Shown here one piece after another: positions 34,616 through 50,100 of a DNA stretch of 64,000 nucleotides. The stretch comes from Strigops habroptila (lineage: Eukaryota > Chordata > Aves > Psittaciformes > Psittacidae): the NCBI RefSeq assembly GCF_004027225.2, contig NC_044283.2, positions 30,712,707 through 30,776,706 of the forward strand. Reading direction: 5' to 3'. A model generated the notes under the pieces. That model was not told the DNA's origin, did no database searches, and saw only the letters and a list, made by a program, of their open reading frames with translations. A program made the translations under genes and the position numbers. Every line of letters begins with the position of its first letter. The stretch's first letter is position 1.

Positions 34616-37600
34616 GACTCTTGAGATACTTGTAGAAATGATTCCAGATGGAAAATATAACTAAAAGGTAAATGAGACAGCAACACTAGAATATAATCAG
34701 AAGCAGTTTTGCTTGCTGTTTTAACTTGTTTGAGGGATGCTCAACCAGGAATCACTGTGGAAATCCAGGGAACCCATTAGCCAGGGAGATAGAGTCCTTG
34801 CAGAAATGGAGACTACTGTAGCTGAACAGACTCTTGTCACTGAAGGTATTCAGGAGTTTGTCTTCTTTAATCTCTAGTGTTGTTCCTTGGTTGTGAAATA
34901 ACTGTATTGGGATTATGTGAGTCAATTTGCTCTAGTTTGACAACTCAGCACACAAACACTTGCATCATGTACAGATGCAAACAAATATGCAGACAACTGT
35001 GATGCAAATTTAGGTGCCTTTGGAAAGAGTACAGATAACTCATATTTCTTGATTATGCCTTTCATGGGACACTAACTGAACAATGTCCCTTCTCACTCAT
35101 TAGGCTGAAATTCTATTTTAGTGTAAACTAAGCTTATTAAGTTTCCTAGGCTTTTTGTTGTTCAGCTTAGCCAGCAGACAACAGTTCAAGCCAAATTTTG
35201 GACTACTGCTCTTGTCCAGCAAATAGTTAACCTTAGGCTGTGACTTAACCACCCAATGTTAGAATGTTGTGCCTTGGCCTTAATGTTATATGACTCTAAT
35301 GCTACTGGAATATTAGTTCTAGTGATTATCCATCCATGCCTGCAGGAATAATTCCTGTTATTGTCACATTTATACACCAGCAATAAAAAACAAAGATCAA
35401 CTCCTGATGACTGAGATGCAAGGAAATTTCATTTGTCTTGGTGTCTTTGAGTCTAAACAATTATGCACAGCGTCTAGTTTTTCTAGGAGTCTCTTAGGCA
35501 ATCAGGATTCCATGAGCCTACATTTCATGCTTCACTGAGTATTTGGGAATGTATTGACCCACTTCATCTCATTTGGGATTATTTTAAGTCTTAGAAGAAT
35601 GAGTAAAAGAAAAACGTAGTTAGCAGGGTACACCTGAACTACAGTGTATTCTGATTCTCAAGCAGGAAACTGGTGGCAAATGACTAATAAGCACTGTATA
35701 GAGTTTTGCTCTTTTATTACACATTCTCTGAAAACGCTGGGCCTGCTTCCCACTGCGATGTGCTCACAGTGATGCAGAAAAGGAATGCAATGCCTCCTCA
35801 CTTTTAGCAACATGTGTCATGGTCTCAGAAATCCATACACAGTTTGCCTTGTGAGCGTGTAATAGCTAACATTGTGTTCCAGCACAATTTTGTTCCATGT
35901 TTTTAAGCCTGGGAATAATTCTTTTCTATATATTCCCCCATGATCTTGTGCTCAGCTGAAAATGCTAACGTATAGGAATGCTTTTGCTCTTTGAGCAAAA
36001 TGTTTCAATGTTTCCTTTTTGAGACAAATGCAATAGGAATAACCCAAATTTTTATCTCAGCTATTTTAATTTTCATGTGCACTGTATTCAATGCTAGATT
36101 TAGTCATGCTCCAGGACCACAACTGCCTTACAGCAGGGACTGTCTTTGAAAGTGCTGTGGGATCTAACCTTGAAATACTTCTCTAGTAAGACAGCAATTT
36201 TTTATATTTTTCATAAAGATCAGCTACATGGTCAGGATTTCTTTCTTTTTTTTTTTTTTTTCTTTTAAAGGTAGTTTCACATCTGCAAAGCTCATGGTAC
36301 TACCTAGTCCACCTCATTTCCCTCATTACCTAGTCTGTATGGTGTAATTTCAGGACAGTACATCCTCTGTCCTATAACAAGTTTGGAAATAATAGCTTTA
36401 TATCTCAACACCTAAGTGATTAAGATGATATTTATTTCCTGTTTAAAAAAGTTTAAAATTGTGAGGCTACAGGGATTTGCATGAAATTTCCTTTAATATG
36501 CCAAAGATTTCTTGGTCCTAGCATTTCCCATGAAAAGCAAGAAATGTGAAACATAAGCTCTATCCTCCATGGGCAGAATGCCTCTGGCAGCTAAAATTGA
36601 AGGAACGGACTTCGTTACCCTACATCTCCAAAACAGCAATAGTTGCAAAAGTCACAATATTGCCTTAAGGTTATTTCTTATTTTACCAAATGCCTTCAGG
36701 GGACAGTCAATCTTTGTTCTCTCTCACACACTGAAATAGAGTTCATATTTCATTTATTAAGGGGAGGAGGTGTAATAATTTTTTATATATTTTTACCTCC
36801 TCAAAAATATGTTTATATAAGCTTTCCTATTAGTATGAGAACATAAATGAAATGTATATACAACGAAAGTATAGTCTATAGGTAAAATCTTCCAAATCAC
36901 ACTTCTAACATCGTTCCAACCCTCATAATTTCCGTTATATATTTAGTCGATTTGATTCAATACGGGGGCAAGGTGGAGGGAGACGGCTGGAGAGAAGTAA
37001 ACAAGGTGGGGTGTGCAGTAGGAAGCACTTTCCACCTTCAGAGCTTTCTGTCATAGGAAAAGATGATAGTGGGAAAAATGCCTTTAAAGTTAATAACATA
37101 CTGGTTTCTGTATTGGTAAATGGCATTAGGAAAAAGCAATGTAGTTGACAGCCAACAGAAAGTGAGCAGATACCCTCACACTAATTCCTATGGGCAAGGT
37201 GAAAATGTTCATGAATACTCTCTGTTAGCCCTGAGAGGAGCGAGAAATCAAACGATGAACCAAACTGGACAAAAGCAGAGGGTAATTTACTTCCTGAAAA
37301 AGGGAAGGAAAAGAGAAGTAGAGAAAGCTTTTTTATTAGAAATTTCATCACTTCCAAGATAATGTGAACTAATTATTGAGCCAGCATATGACCCAAGCAG
37401 GGAAAAGTGGCCAATCCTTATCTGATTGAACTAAGCTTCCAATTTTGCTAAAACACTCTACCATTCATACATAATCTATCCTTGCCATCATATCCTATAG
37501 GCTGTGTCGGGATGTAGCTCTTTGATCTCTTCAGACATCCAAAGAAATTTCTGCCTAGTACTTGTTCCCTGCTTCCTTTTATGATCTGCTTCAATCAAGA

Positions 37601-40600
37601 AAACCATGTCTTCCAAGATGTAGTTCCAGCTCTCAAAGTGTTTAAATCTAAGTTCAGAAGGACTTGGGAATAAAGCATCTTCTTTTATACCCCTGAGAAC
37701 CTGTCACCTTGACAGTCAAGGCATCCCAGTTCTCATTGAGCTGAAGAGTTAAAAGGAGCCAAGCAGAAACCACCTTTCATAAAGGTTGTATCCTGCCTTT
37801 GCAAAAGTCTGATTTCCACTCTGTCATGAAGTAATTGTGGGGATTACTGCCACCCATCTCTCAACAGAAGCAACATCCTGCATCTAGAGAGAAATAAGTA
37901 CTCTTGTCTCCCTGCTTCCCGTGGGTCCAGACCTCTGTGGGTACAAGGATAGAGACTTGGGATGAGCCCAGCCTGAACTCCAGAATAGGTCCAAGTCACT
38001 GCAGATCATCAGGACTTTGCAAGTGGGAGAGGTGCTGCTCTGGAACTAGTCTGCTCCACCTGGAGTAGCAATTGGGATCAGGGATAGTACTGCTCCAGCT
38101 CACACCAGAAAGAGGCCCTTTTTCCAGGATGAACCTAGGGGCAGCAAAAAGAAGACAGCATAATCAGAAATACAATTTTCCACTACATATCACCAATCTT
38201 TCTCCCTTTATTTTCTAGTAAGCCCCATATTTCTAGCCTTGCCTTTATTTGCATTTTCTTTTGAACAACTGATCTTGATCATGAGTACAGCATACAGGCA
38301 CTCCAGAGAATACTTTTTGTGACAAAATCTGGAGAAAACATGCAGCCATGTGTACCACTGTATGATTCATTTTATGTTTTCCAGATCACAGCAGTATTTA
38401 TACTGACTGCCAATATGCAATTCCCATTTAAACTTAATAGTAGGCTCTGATGTATTTCCAGTAACATCGAACTTCCTTTCTTATCGTGCTATTAGGAATG
38501 CCATCAACATTTCTGTTGTATGGCTGTTTCTACCCATGGTTAAAGTCTATATGAGTAAATACAGATCCTAACCTTACAAAAAGATCATTACCTGTTTGAA
38601 GAGGAACATGATGAAGATGATCAGTAAGTTTCTCAGGGACTACTGCTCCTGCTAATTGGCAGTTATCCTAGAAAAGGAAAATATGACAGTACAAGGAATT
38701 ATATAAGTTATACTATACTGATGGTTCAGGATCTTTATGCTCCTTTTAATCTCGTATTCTAAAAATACCTCTTGAACTAAGAAAAACCTAAAAGTTTTCC
38801 AAAAAAGAAGAGTGCTGTTACTAAAAGCATGGCCTTTCTGACAAGCACTGACTGACAGTGCCAGATTCTAGCTGCATACATAAAATATAACAGCGTCTTG
38901 CAAAGAGTGTGATGTTCAAATCCTGTTATAAATTTTAATCATAGAATAATATGGTAGGTAACTATGAAAATAGTTAGTTCTGTTTGCCTGTGCACATAAG
39001 CTTTGTGAATTTTGAGAGACAGTGATTATATCAATATGTAAGTATCAATACAACCATGAACTTCAGTTGTCTGATTTATTTTTGATGATGAATATTGAAA
39101 ATGAGTAGTCCAATGCATCAGTTGTGACAATACAAACAGACTGATTATATATGTACCTAACACTGGGACCGGCAATTCCACTGTGGATCCAATCTTATTA
39201 TCAGTTTGGGGAGTAAGTTTGTTGCATACAAACCCTACTGCATATTTAATGACTTAAGGAATCCCCTTGGACCAATTAAAATTTTTGTTTACATTTCCAT
39301 CAGGTGAAGTTGTTTCCCAGTTTGGCATTACTTACCGCAGTTATGCAGCCAACATAGGATTTATTGCTCATAAGTTTTTCAGCAGTCATAAATCTAACAT
39401 ATTCAGAGCCTTTTCTTAGCAATCCAAAATTACATGATCAATTTTTTAAGCTACTACATACTCCTATTAGATTCAAACCCATACTGTTTCTTTCACCAGT
39501 TTCTGATGTTTGACATTTTGAATGGAATATATACTAATTTTGTTCACTTACTTTGGCTTATGTTGTCTTAAGTCTAGAAATAGTGTGTGGAGTGTGAAAG
39601 GACATAATGCTTTTAAATACAGCTAGGTGAAATGAGAGGAATGGTGGTGTAGAATGCTGCAGAAGGATGTAATCTTGCAAAAGAAATTGCCTCCAGTGAA
39701 TTTACACCAGCAAGGAAGTTGACCTGCAATTTTTAGTCCACTCTAAACCATTTAAAGAAAGGAAAACACTACAGCCTTCATTTGCTGTTACAGAAAATTT
39801 GAAAAATTGTAAAACAGTACAGAAAGGGGTTTTTATCTTTTATCCGTTTGGGGAAGTAAATTTAATTCATATGGCTCAGCTGACCCTAGTTGTGCCTTAG
39901 AAAGCAGGAACCAGAGGTTTTGCAGCTAATACATTTAAAATATCTCACCATTCACTCTTGATGAGGATCTTCAGAGTCTTTAGAACAAGGAGTTGCTGGA
40001 AGGAAAAGAGTCAAATAACAAATGGGATGGGAAGGACTGAGGCACTTGCACTTGCACATCTGCGATTGGCAATAAATGCTGAACATGAATAAAATCTGCA
40101 TAAAATCATACACAGAAAAAAAGCATATTTCAAGTCAATTATAATTTGCAAATTCGAGATGGCTTCTCATAGTATACTAGAAACATCAATGACAATGTTT
40201 GGACAAATGCTATAAGATTTTATTTTTAGAATCTAGTTTTCAAAGTGGTGCAAATACTTCCCCTAAATTCTGCCCCTCTTCTTTTTTTTGGTAGCTAAAT
40301 GTTGTCCATGTACAAATGCAGTCACGTTGCTCAACTGAGAAACTGCTGCAGAAAATTCATTCTGTAGTCTGTATCTTAATGTGCTTGCTATTTTTTGCTT
40401 TTACTCTACATTATTGTGCTTAAATCTTGAAGGATATAGTGGAAATAATCCAATGTGTACAGGGCTTAGAACTCAACCAGCCTTTACCACTTTATTTGCA
40501 CATATTTTACTTTGGGATAGGTTTGGGTAAATAAAACAAAGTTAGATTCAATGATGTACGCCATATATGTTATATCAGATACACTTATGTTTCTGAATTC

Positions 40601-43600
40601 TTACAGTATATTAATATACCTACATATCAATTTCAAAATTACTGTTGAAACAATGCAACATTTTAAAAGATGTTGTGATAAAGAACCATAGCAGCTCAGG
40701 GCATTTCTGTCCAAGTTGTTTTCCATTAAAGGTATTGTTTGATATCATTCATCTTCAACATGTTGTGTTTCCTTTGGGCTTCTGTTACTACACCTGCTAT
40801 GTCAGTCCCATTGTAGCAATGACAGTGATTTATCAGGCGCATTAAATCTGCAGTATCTCTAGCTCAAAAAGGTAGTTTTTAAAATATTAAATCTCAGATG
40901 TGTCACATTTAACCTGCCATGAACTCCTGAAGCAACTCTGTGATGCTTTTTAAAAAAATGAAATTTGATTTTATTAGCAAACTTTTTACCTCAGTGTAAA
41001 ATAGAGCATTACCAGTTGCTGAAGTAAGAGATGCTGTAGAAGCATAAGCATTATTTATACAAAGAAAGCCAGCTTATCCCAAAGCGTCTGTCCCTCTTAC
41101 GCTTATCTTACCCCCTACTCTCTGATATGTCACTGTCTCCTTTAATTTTCTCTCACCATAGAAATGTCTAGCTGTCTCTTAAGATGATTTCTGCTATTTG
41201 CCTCACTGGGCACACTGTACCAGGCTGAGCAGGTTAGCTTGTAATAGTTTGTCAAATCAATTCCTGATTTAGACTTATCTATTAGATCATCTTGAAGTCT
41301 TCCCTTTTTCTGTGATCACTAATGTTGACACATCTAAGAAAGCACAGAGAGGAACATAAAAGTCTACAAGAAGATGCGAAAGGAAATACGAAAAGAGAAG
41401 AGCACATTTAGCTTTGTCAGATATAAATGAATAGATGTAAGATGATAGATAATCAAAGTATAAGTGTAAGGAGTTAGAAGAATTTTTCAGGTCAGTCAGA
41501 AGGAAATAACATTCACGGAAGAACTGTATATGATGGATGTTTTTATAATGGTATATATGATGGTGCAAGTGTTTTCTTAATACACTAGGAAAGAGAAGTT
41601 TCTGTTCTGAAGAGCTTGAAAACTAAGGTGAACATTTTCAGAAGCTTGGGCACCTATAGGCTTTCTTCTACAATAGGTAGTTGGGAGTGTCTGTGTTGCT
41701 GAGTCTTTTCCCTCTCCTAACCCTTCTTTCTGCATGCAATAGATTGCATGCAATAGTAAGGGTGATGGAAAGGAACACGATTAAATAAACAGTGACTGAA
41801 CTGGATATACATACACATCAGCTGTGTGTGCAGGTTCAGAAAAATAGATCACATTTTCTTTCAGATATTGATAGATAGGTGTAAGAGCTCCTCAATAGCT
41901 TCTTTTCTTAGAGTTGATAAGACTTCTTTTTTGCGTGAGAGTAGCTGATTCTCTTTTTGAAACAAAGATATTAAGGCTATGACAACCTATCTACTTTTTA
42001 AAATTATTATAATATTTTCTAGCAGTGGAATCTGAACTCTAGACAATAGTATAAAAGCTTTGTGCTGGGTTGCTACACATGAATGAGTTTCAGCCTCTAA
42101 TAATAAAATATATATTTGCTATCTCTCTGATGTATCTTTAAAACATAAAGTTACTTTTTCCAATCTCATTCAATTTGAGTCAATTGCAAAACTCTCTTTA
42201 CCTGAAACATAATAATACAGACCAAATAGATACAGCCTTTAGATAAGTTATCATCCATTCCTGTTAGTCACGGCTATCGCGTTCTGTGTAATATTGTATG
42301 CCAGTGGGCTGAACAACCAGCCGAGGAAGATGAATAATATTCTCACCAGTGCCAGAGTTTCAGTCCCTGTCCTTGGGGCTTTCTGTTATTGATTTATAAA
42401 ACAAAATATTTCAAACAAAAAAACCCAAGCCACTTGAAACAGCCAGAAAAATTCCAACTTCATCCCAACTACTTCTGCCCTTCAGGCAGGGTGATAAGGT
42501 GGAAATACAGGCTACTACCACCTTCCCTTAATAATTCTGTGACAGGTTCCACATTAACCTTTCTGCATGTGGGGGATCAGGAAATTCTTTCATTTCTGTG
42601 GAATATTTTTCGCAATGGTGCAATTAATATTAGTTTCATACTATCACATATGACAAGAAATGGAAGATACAGTCAGGTTTTGCAGCTTGCTTTGTTTGCT
42701 GCTATATATAAACCCACTGAATTGTAGTTTATATTTATCTTGTGCAAAATTGTGGGAATATTCAGCCACTGGGTTATTTCACTATAGCAGCTCAACAGCT
42801 TGGGAAGAGGGTCTTGGGTTTGGTTTTTTTAAAATCCATTTTCTGCAGCTCTTAGATTACCATTGAAAGGTGGTGATGCAGAACAAAATAGTCATTATTA
42901 ACTCTTTCACGAATATATTTTCCCAAACTCTGATGTGAGCAGGTTAAAATGAAGGTGAGAGACCAGGATAGAGAACCATTATACTGCATCTTACAAACTC
43001 AAGTGGAAACATACAGCACGATGCAGCATCCTTGGTTCACTTGAATTTTCTACTAATCCTCTGCTTCTTACTATTATTTTTCTATTAGGTAGAATCATAT
43101 AAACATGGATTTTAGAGCACGAAGTTTCAGAGGTGTCCTGGAGACAAGAGCTCTCCACCTTCATTAACCTGCCTGACATTTGGGAATAATGCCTGGTGTT
43201 TCAGGAGAATTAAAGGACACAGTAGTTTGAGTGAAGGTCTAATTCCATGGTTTTTTGATTGATTGATGAAAGTTCATTTGATTTGATGAATGCTGTACTC
43301 ACAGGCTCACTACAGCAGGGGCCAAAACCAGAATGGCTTTTCCAGAAACTTCATTTTTACTTGGGAAAGGATGAGATCTGACTGATAGGAGCAAAACTAA
43401 GTTCTGCTGAACCTTTCTTCTAATGAATAAACCCCAAATCATCTTGAGCTCTGGCTATAGACATGATTTGATTAGGTCAGACTGTCCTACTATCTCCTCA
43501 AATACAACAATCAGATGATTACCAGCTGGGAGAAGGTTATGTAGCAAAACCAATGTAAATTTCATAGCACAGAGTAACTGCTAAAAACATTTCTACTTAA

Positions 43601-44370
43601 GTGGAAGCACCAATGGGTTTGGCAGTGAGAATGCAACAGCCACATACACTTTGTGCTCCCAGAAGAAAAGGTTCCTCAGGGTTATGTGAGGACTGATATG
43701 TGTAGCTTGAAATCCGAATGCATTCTTCATCTCCTGCGTATCAGTGAGAGGAGCTGTCTTTATAAGAATGAACATAATTTTTTGCATTTTTAACTTGGTT
43801 TATGCATAGGTTTTAATCCAATGTTGTGCTTATGGAAAATAACAACAAAATTTTGAACAAGGTTGAATGCAGACCTTGTAAATGAATCTTCACCTACGCA
43901 GCTAGGCCTGTTTTCTCTAAGGGATGTAAGGTGGTGTTCATCTCCAGATAGCAATACCAAATGCACAGTTGGACCATCTACTTCAGACTAAGTATGGAGG
44001 GAATTGTTTTGCAACAAAGTCAGGAAAAAGCTGGCAAAGTAGCCATTAATAACATAGAAAGTATTCAGATGTTTTGCTTCAATTGAGATGGGCACTGTGA
44101 TTCAGCCTCAAGACACAATCTGAGAGTTTCTATGATTTTTCGATATTCTTGGTAAGACAAGTGTTCACTAGCTAATGAAATGTTATGCATTTCATAGAGA
44201 ATAATGTCTGCTTCCAACTTTTGTGCTGAACCCCAGCTTCTCTAGGCCTAATTTTTAGTAAGTTTTCTGTTCCTCTAGTAGCCAATCTTTGCATCTCTGA
44301 CAGTTCGAGCAACTATGAGCATAATGTTTGACATGAAGTCTTCTTACGATCTACATGCTCAGATAATTTT

Positions 44371-44412
44371 TGTCTAAATCTACTGGACTACTGTCTAAAT
44401 CTACTGAACTCC
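44371..44412 (+). repeat. 21-bp tandem duplication
   Basis: TGTCTAAATCTACTGGACTAC at 44371 is followed at 44392 by a near-identical copy (GAACTCC instead of GGACTAC toward its end). A small local duplication. Confidence 0.85.
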
Positions 44413-47085
44413 ACCAATATTTGATTTCAGTTGCTTTCAGAAAGGGCATTCTTATATAAGCTGAAGTGTTTTGTCTCCAAGTGCAGAATTTGCCTTTTGT
44501 AAAGGTGAATATATCCGATTTCTTTTCTTTACCCTAAACAAGGGTGCCTTTTTGTTTTCTGAGACTGATGTTTTCTTTCATCCTTACCTTACAATTTTTC
44601 TGCTAAGATCCTTAATGAAAATATTTAAAAATATTGAGTCCCAAATTTAACCCATAGAAAATACACTAATAATGTTTTAGACAATAAAAGAGATCTCATT
44701 GTTATGTTTAATAGGTTTTCTTCATCCATTTTCCAATTTCTCTGTTCTGTCTTCAACATCATCAATTATTTCTTATAAGTCAAATGAGTTTACTTATGAA
44801 AAAATCAAAGGAGTGTGGCGTGATCTTCATTTGTTAAAACTATGCTGCATTGTATTCAGTTGTTCATTTGTGTCCAGGTTCCGTTTTAGTCTTCTTCAAG
44901 CCTTTTTAAAACCCTTTCATAATCCTTGTAAAGGAATGCACAATGGGAGATCCCCAGAACATTTTACCTCTCTGTTAACATGGGTTTTCTCTAACTTTGT
45001 TCTTCTCTATGGCTGTGACTACCCTCAAATGAATAGTGTAACAATGAATCAGACAATAGATTTTTTAATTTTTTAATTTTTAAAGAAAATACGCTAAAGG
45101 ACCCCCAGTATCTCGTACCAACTTTTATGGGCTAGGATTATCCAGTCTTTTCAGCTAATGTGCACTTTGTGAGAGCAAACTCCATCTCCATAGTCATTGA
45201 TATATCTATTTTGGTATTGCTTTCATGGCCAGTAGTGTCTTTGTAACTTGAGCACTGAAGCTAAATATTGATTCATTTTGGGAACCATGCACTAGCTCTT
45301 CTCTCAAATATCATCATTGTTTAGTCACCTCCATCTTCTGTCCCCAAAAGCAGGCTTTCTTTGTTTTAATACCTCCCTGTACTTCTTGACTGCTAGTTTG
45401 ACATACTTTGCTGACCATCCCTCCTTTTCCCACTCCTTTCAGATGTTATCCATAGCTTGAATATCTATCACAAGGTGCTCATGTTCAAGCTGTTAAGTGT
45501 AGTCTTTTTTCTCCAAGGATTTCTCTGTCTTTTTCTGAGACATAGGTCCTGAGTATTTATAGTACCTTCAACTGAAAAAAATCTTGGCTTCTGTCATACT
45601 TCTGTGCCTTAGAAGTTTGCTTGATTTTCCCAACTTGATTTATGTTTTTTTCTCTAAGTAAGTCTGCCATTTCAAAACGAAGTACCTTAGTTATTCTTAC
45701 TTCTTTACCATTTAACTTGCAATCTTCCACTTTGGTTATTTTTGACATGTGCTGTATCTTAAGTAGTTACCAAAATTAAGTTTAAAGTAGCATTTCCTCT
45801 TTTTCACTCTTTTTGATGAGGAAATCTCTCAATTACCATCTCCATGATTTACTGATCCTATAGATATTTGTTTCATTTAATTGTCAGTCTACTTCCAGTA
45901 ACTCTGAACATTCTCATAGATGTGTAACTGTTGGTAATATTTCTTCCTCTAGAAACTCCATGAAGATCTCTGTCCTTATCTGTATCTGATTCAAAACCTC
46001 TAGTATCCTACCTATAATTCACCTTTTATCATGCTTCCCCACATGATTTTGGCTCCAAAAGATTATGCTTTATGTATCTCATACCTTCTTATTTCCTGAA
46101 GTTTTTCATATCCTTAAGATAAAATCACCTTATGTCTTTATTTCTGCCTGTCCTGAACAACGCATATCTTTTCAGACCTGTGTTCCTGACCTGGCTGCTG
46201 TTTTAATATGCTTCTGTTACCTGAAGAATATTATTTCTCAGGTCTTGCACTAACAATTTTACTCCTCAGTTTTTCCTCTGATGCTACTGGCATTAATATA
46301 TAGCATCTCAATTACTTTTTACTGAACAGAAACTAATTTCCTTAGCAGGATTCACCTTTCACTATCAGTTTCAGCTAACTGGCTACAGCTCTCATCTGTA
46401 TGAGTACCTTCTGCTTTCTATCCATTCTCCTGACCACTGATAATCTTTTATCCATTGCTATGCCTTATCTATCTGATTTCTTTCTCCCTGTATATTAAAA
46501 CTCAAAAAAGATGTGTAGAAAAGTTAATAAAATAGAATATTAACCCTTAGAAGGGGAAGTAACTGTTTTTCTTTAGTTTAAAAGTTATCACAAAATTGGC
46601 TTTTAAGGCTCTGGATTGTATCACTTTTGAGGGGAAGGAGGAGATGCTACGTAACCATAAACTTCATTTCTTTTACTCCAAAACATCCATTAGTGCAAAA
46701 TGATAAACTTTAGAAGCTGCTGTTGATCCTCATCACCCCATTTCACTCTATTTTCATTCATCATGAATTAGATCTGAGCACAATGACAACTAAAGAAAGC
46801 TGCCTTCTTTTATTCAAGCATTATGGAGGAAACTATTTTTATTTAAACTCCTTTCTAAAATGAATGCATACCGGGAATTTGTAGAACATATGAAATCCAG
46901 CTATTACTCAGATACCTAAAAGCATATTTAAAGGACTGCAAATAACTGAGGTGCCATCACTTAGTGAAATACCCCTTGCAAGTATTTAAATCAGATTTAC
47001 TGCTGAGATGCAGTAGATGCATCCATTTAGTCCATTGCAAATGTAAGATAAAGTAGATTATTTTATATAATCTGAAGACTGTTAA

Positions 47086-47115
47086 ATATATATATATGTA
47101 TATATATGTAATATG
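47086..47115. repeat. TA-rich microsatellite
   Basis: Two runs of TATATATA interrupted by TATG. Confidence 0.9.
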
Positions 47116-50100
47116 AAATCAGATTGAAACCCACTGCCTTCAAGTTTCTGTTTAGGATTATGAAGCGATGGCTGGCTACAGTTTGCTTAGAATACTAACC
47201 CAGCAACATTGTAGCCAGCTGGCTTACAAGACATTATTCTATTGGTTTTCTAATCATGTTGTTTAACCTTTAACTGGTTTGATGTAATTTACAATGGTTT
47301 AGGTTTAGTATTTTTAATTCCCTGTTTTCTTGTTTGCTATATAAAATCAAATTACTTGGCTAACACTTCCTTATATTTCGCTGTTGATTTTCACTTCCTA
47401 AATCTTCTGTTTCACCTTTTAAAACAAACAAGGTTCTTATAGCACTGCAAAAATACTGCAAATATTTATCTGTGGGAATCTACAGATACTGTAGTTGACT
47501 GGGCTCTGCCGGATTAAGATTTTGCACAGGTTTTTGCAAAGAATATTCTGTTTCCTTCAAGCCTTCTGTGTTCAAAAGACATTGCAACAACCAGACAGAA
47601 ACCTCTCTTATTTTGTGGAGCAGATTCAAACCACCCACTGCAAGACTGTGATGGTTACAGTACACTATTTGACCTCTTTCTGTGCTCCCTTTTACAGGGG
47701 AGAAAGCATCTGGCACCATGTGTCAGCACTGCCAGCAGCTCTCCACAGCTGCATCTGTTCTCCCCACTGCACTTTGACATACAGAGTTGCCAGAAGCCTT
47801 CTTTTTTCACAGCTCAGTAGAATGTTTTCGTGCTCTACTGACAACTCTGTCAGCAGTATGGGCCTTTCCTCTCCTCCTTGCAGTTTTTCCATCTCAGATA
47901 TAACCTGACTTAGATTTGGCCCAGGACTGAGCTTCTAGCTGCTATGCTTTCGTATGGCTCTGATGATATTAAATCGAATGCCCAGTGACTTCAGGTTGTT
48001 CCTGCCTTTATGTATTTGAGAGTGAAGGTGAAAGCAAAGTCAGTATTTCTACAGAAATAAGAAAATTTGATTTTGAGCATTGAGTGTTCAGTGGTCTCAA
48101 ACAGAGAGCTGATGAAACAAATTGTAACAGCACTTAATGCTTACCCATGACCTCGAAAAATCTTAAGAGATGTTTTTCCTGTGGACAGATGGCTAAGGAA
48201 ATTTCAGCTGATGAGATAAGATAAATGGTAAGTACCCATATGCACAGAACATAAATATTTGTTTAACAAACCTTCTCTATGGTTAGTATATCATTAGGTC
48301 TTTTATAAGAAAATGGTGGGTTTGGATTTTTGAATGTTTGGTCTGATCTTGATTTAAGAGGTAGAATTTCTTAAAAGTAGAGAAAATGCTGTTCATTCAC
48401 TTTTAGGTTATGTGAGGGTGAAACCAATGTTGCTTTTTCATTACACAGATAACAGAGTAAAGGCATCCCAAATGTAACTCAGTGCATCTTCACAGTGGAG
48501 AAATTTGGCTGATTGATAAATAGTTGGCAAACTTCACGAAGTGAACTTTGCTACTCAAAACCATAGCATATTTTTAAGCATTAAAATTCTACTGGTTTTA
48601 ATTTTAAAGGTTTTATCCTGCCTTTTCCCATCATACTATTTACTGTATTTTAATATGAAATTGATAAATAAATAGTCCCTAAAGGTAATCCTTCAAACGC
48701 TGAGCCATCTCTTGGAATTACATCAAAGCTCCAGATTTTCTCAATAGTTGCTAATTATTGTTACTCTCCACTAAATAACGAGAACAAAACATAGGCCCAA
48801 AAGCAACGATCACCCATCACTGGTAAATTTAAAATAAATCAGTATTTTTTAATGAAAATACAAACAGAAGTTAATTTAGGGAAATTCCATGACTATTCTT
48901 ATACAGGAGATTAGATGTCTTGATCACCCTAGCCACTGAAGGCCTTTCAGTCTACTCACGCCCTTCTTAATGTGAGGACAACATATTTCAGGAATAGATG
49001 TTTGTAGGAATCATGCCCAAATTTTAGACAGAATAAGAAAAGTGCCAACCCCAAGTTTATAAAATTTTGGCTAGAAGATGATATAGTGATTCCCCCTCTT
49101 CACTTGACAAAATAAAGGATTAACCAGCAGTTTATGATGTTGCAATTTTCATGTTTGATAAACTTTGAATAACAAAAGTGAGAGCTTTCTGTCTTTGTAT
49201 AGTTGGGTAAGTTTGTGTGTCCACTGTTTCTCTCTGTCCCCAAAGTAGTATTGCCTTACTTTTTTGACTTACCTAAAAATATAGTTGTTCAAGACTTAAC
49301 TAAGATGGTAGAAGTGTCTTTCTTTCCCAAATTAGTGTGGTACCTCAGCTACTATTCTACTAATGACTAATACAGAAAGCAATTGATTGCCCAGACAAGA
49401 CTTGGTAAATCAGATGCACCTAGTTTACATGCAGTGAATTCTACATTTACTTAGTTATCTGAGAGGAACAGGACATGTGGACTCCTAGAGGTGTGTTCTG
49501 AAGACCAGAGCTAAGGGCTAGGGGCAGAAACTCCTAAGGAGTGTTTTTAATCTGCTATTTGATTCTGTATTTCAAAAAGTCTGTTAATTTGTCATGTTTG
49601 CAAATATGAAAAGTGATAAGAAAAGTAGCCTGCTCTTTAAAAAGTGTTGTTTACTGGCAGCACCATTGACTAAATACATTTTTGTCAACATACTCAAGGC
49701 AATTGAATATCACATTGTTATTGTTTATTTTAAGACACAGTACAATAAGAAAAAATGATACCCAGTTCTGCCTGCTAATGAGTGCTAATTTCTTCCTGAG
49801 CAGCAGGTTTTGCTGTTCTCTGGAATTAAACTAATTTATAAAGTTGGTAATAAAGTAAAGTTGAGTAGTATCTTGGAAATAAAATAGTTTGGGAAATGCC
49901 CTTTGAAGTTTCTTCCTCTTGGAAAAAGCACATGATAAATTATCAACCAGCAGTATATTTGGAAGCCTGCAAGAAGTGGCTGCTTTTTGCACAAGTCAGA
50001 GTGAGTGGGAAAGGGGCAAAAAGGTAAGCGTCATTTTATATCATACCAATGCTCAAGATTCCCAAGGGTCTTTCTGCGAAAGTTTGAATATCACTCTCCT

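Noticed and set aside
34303..34686. Long ORFs on both strands through the pentanucleotide repeat
   Set aside because: They are direct translations of GGGAA/AGAGG units with no sequence outside the repeat worth calling coding.
47495..47908. 137-codon + strand ORF, the longest outside repeats
   Set aside because: Opposite-strand ORFs overlap it, and there is no splice or domain evidence; consistent with chance in a locally GC-richer stretch.
48340..48360. TCTGATCTTGATTT resembling an SDLDF coding tail for TUSC3
   Set aside because: There is no AG acceptor directly before it and the frame stops one codon too early.
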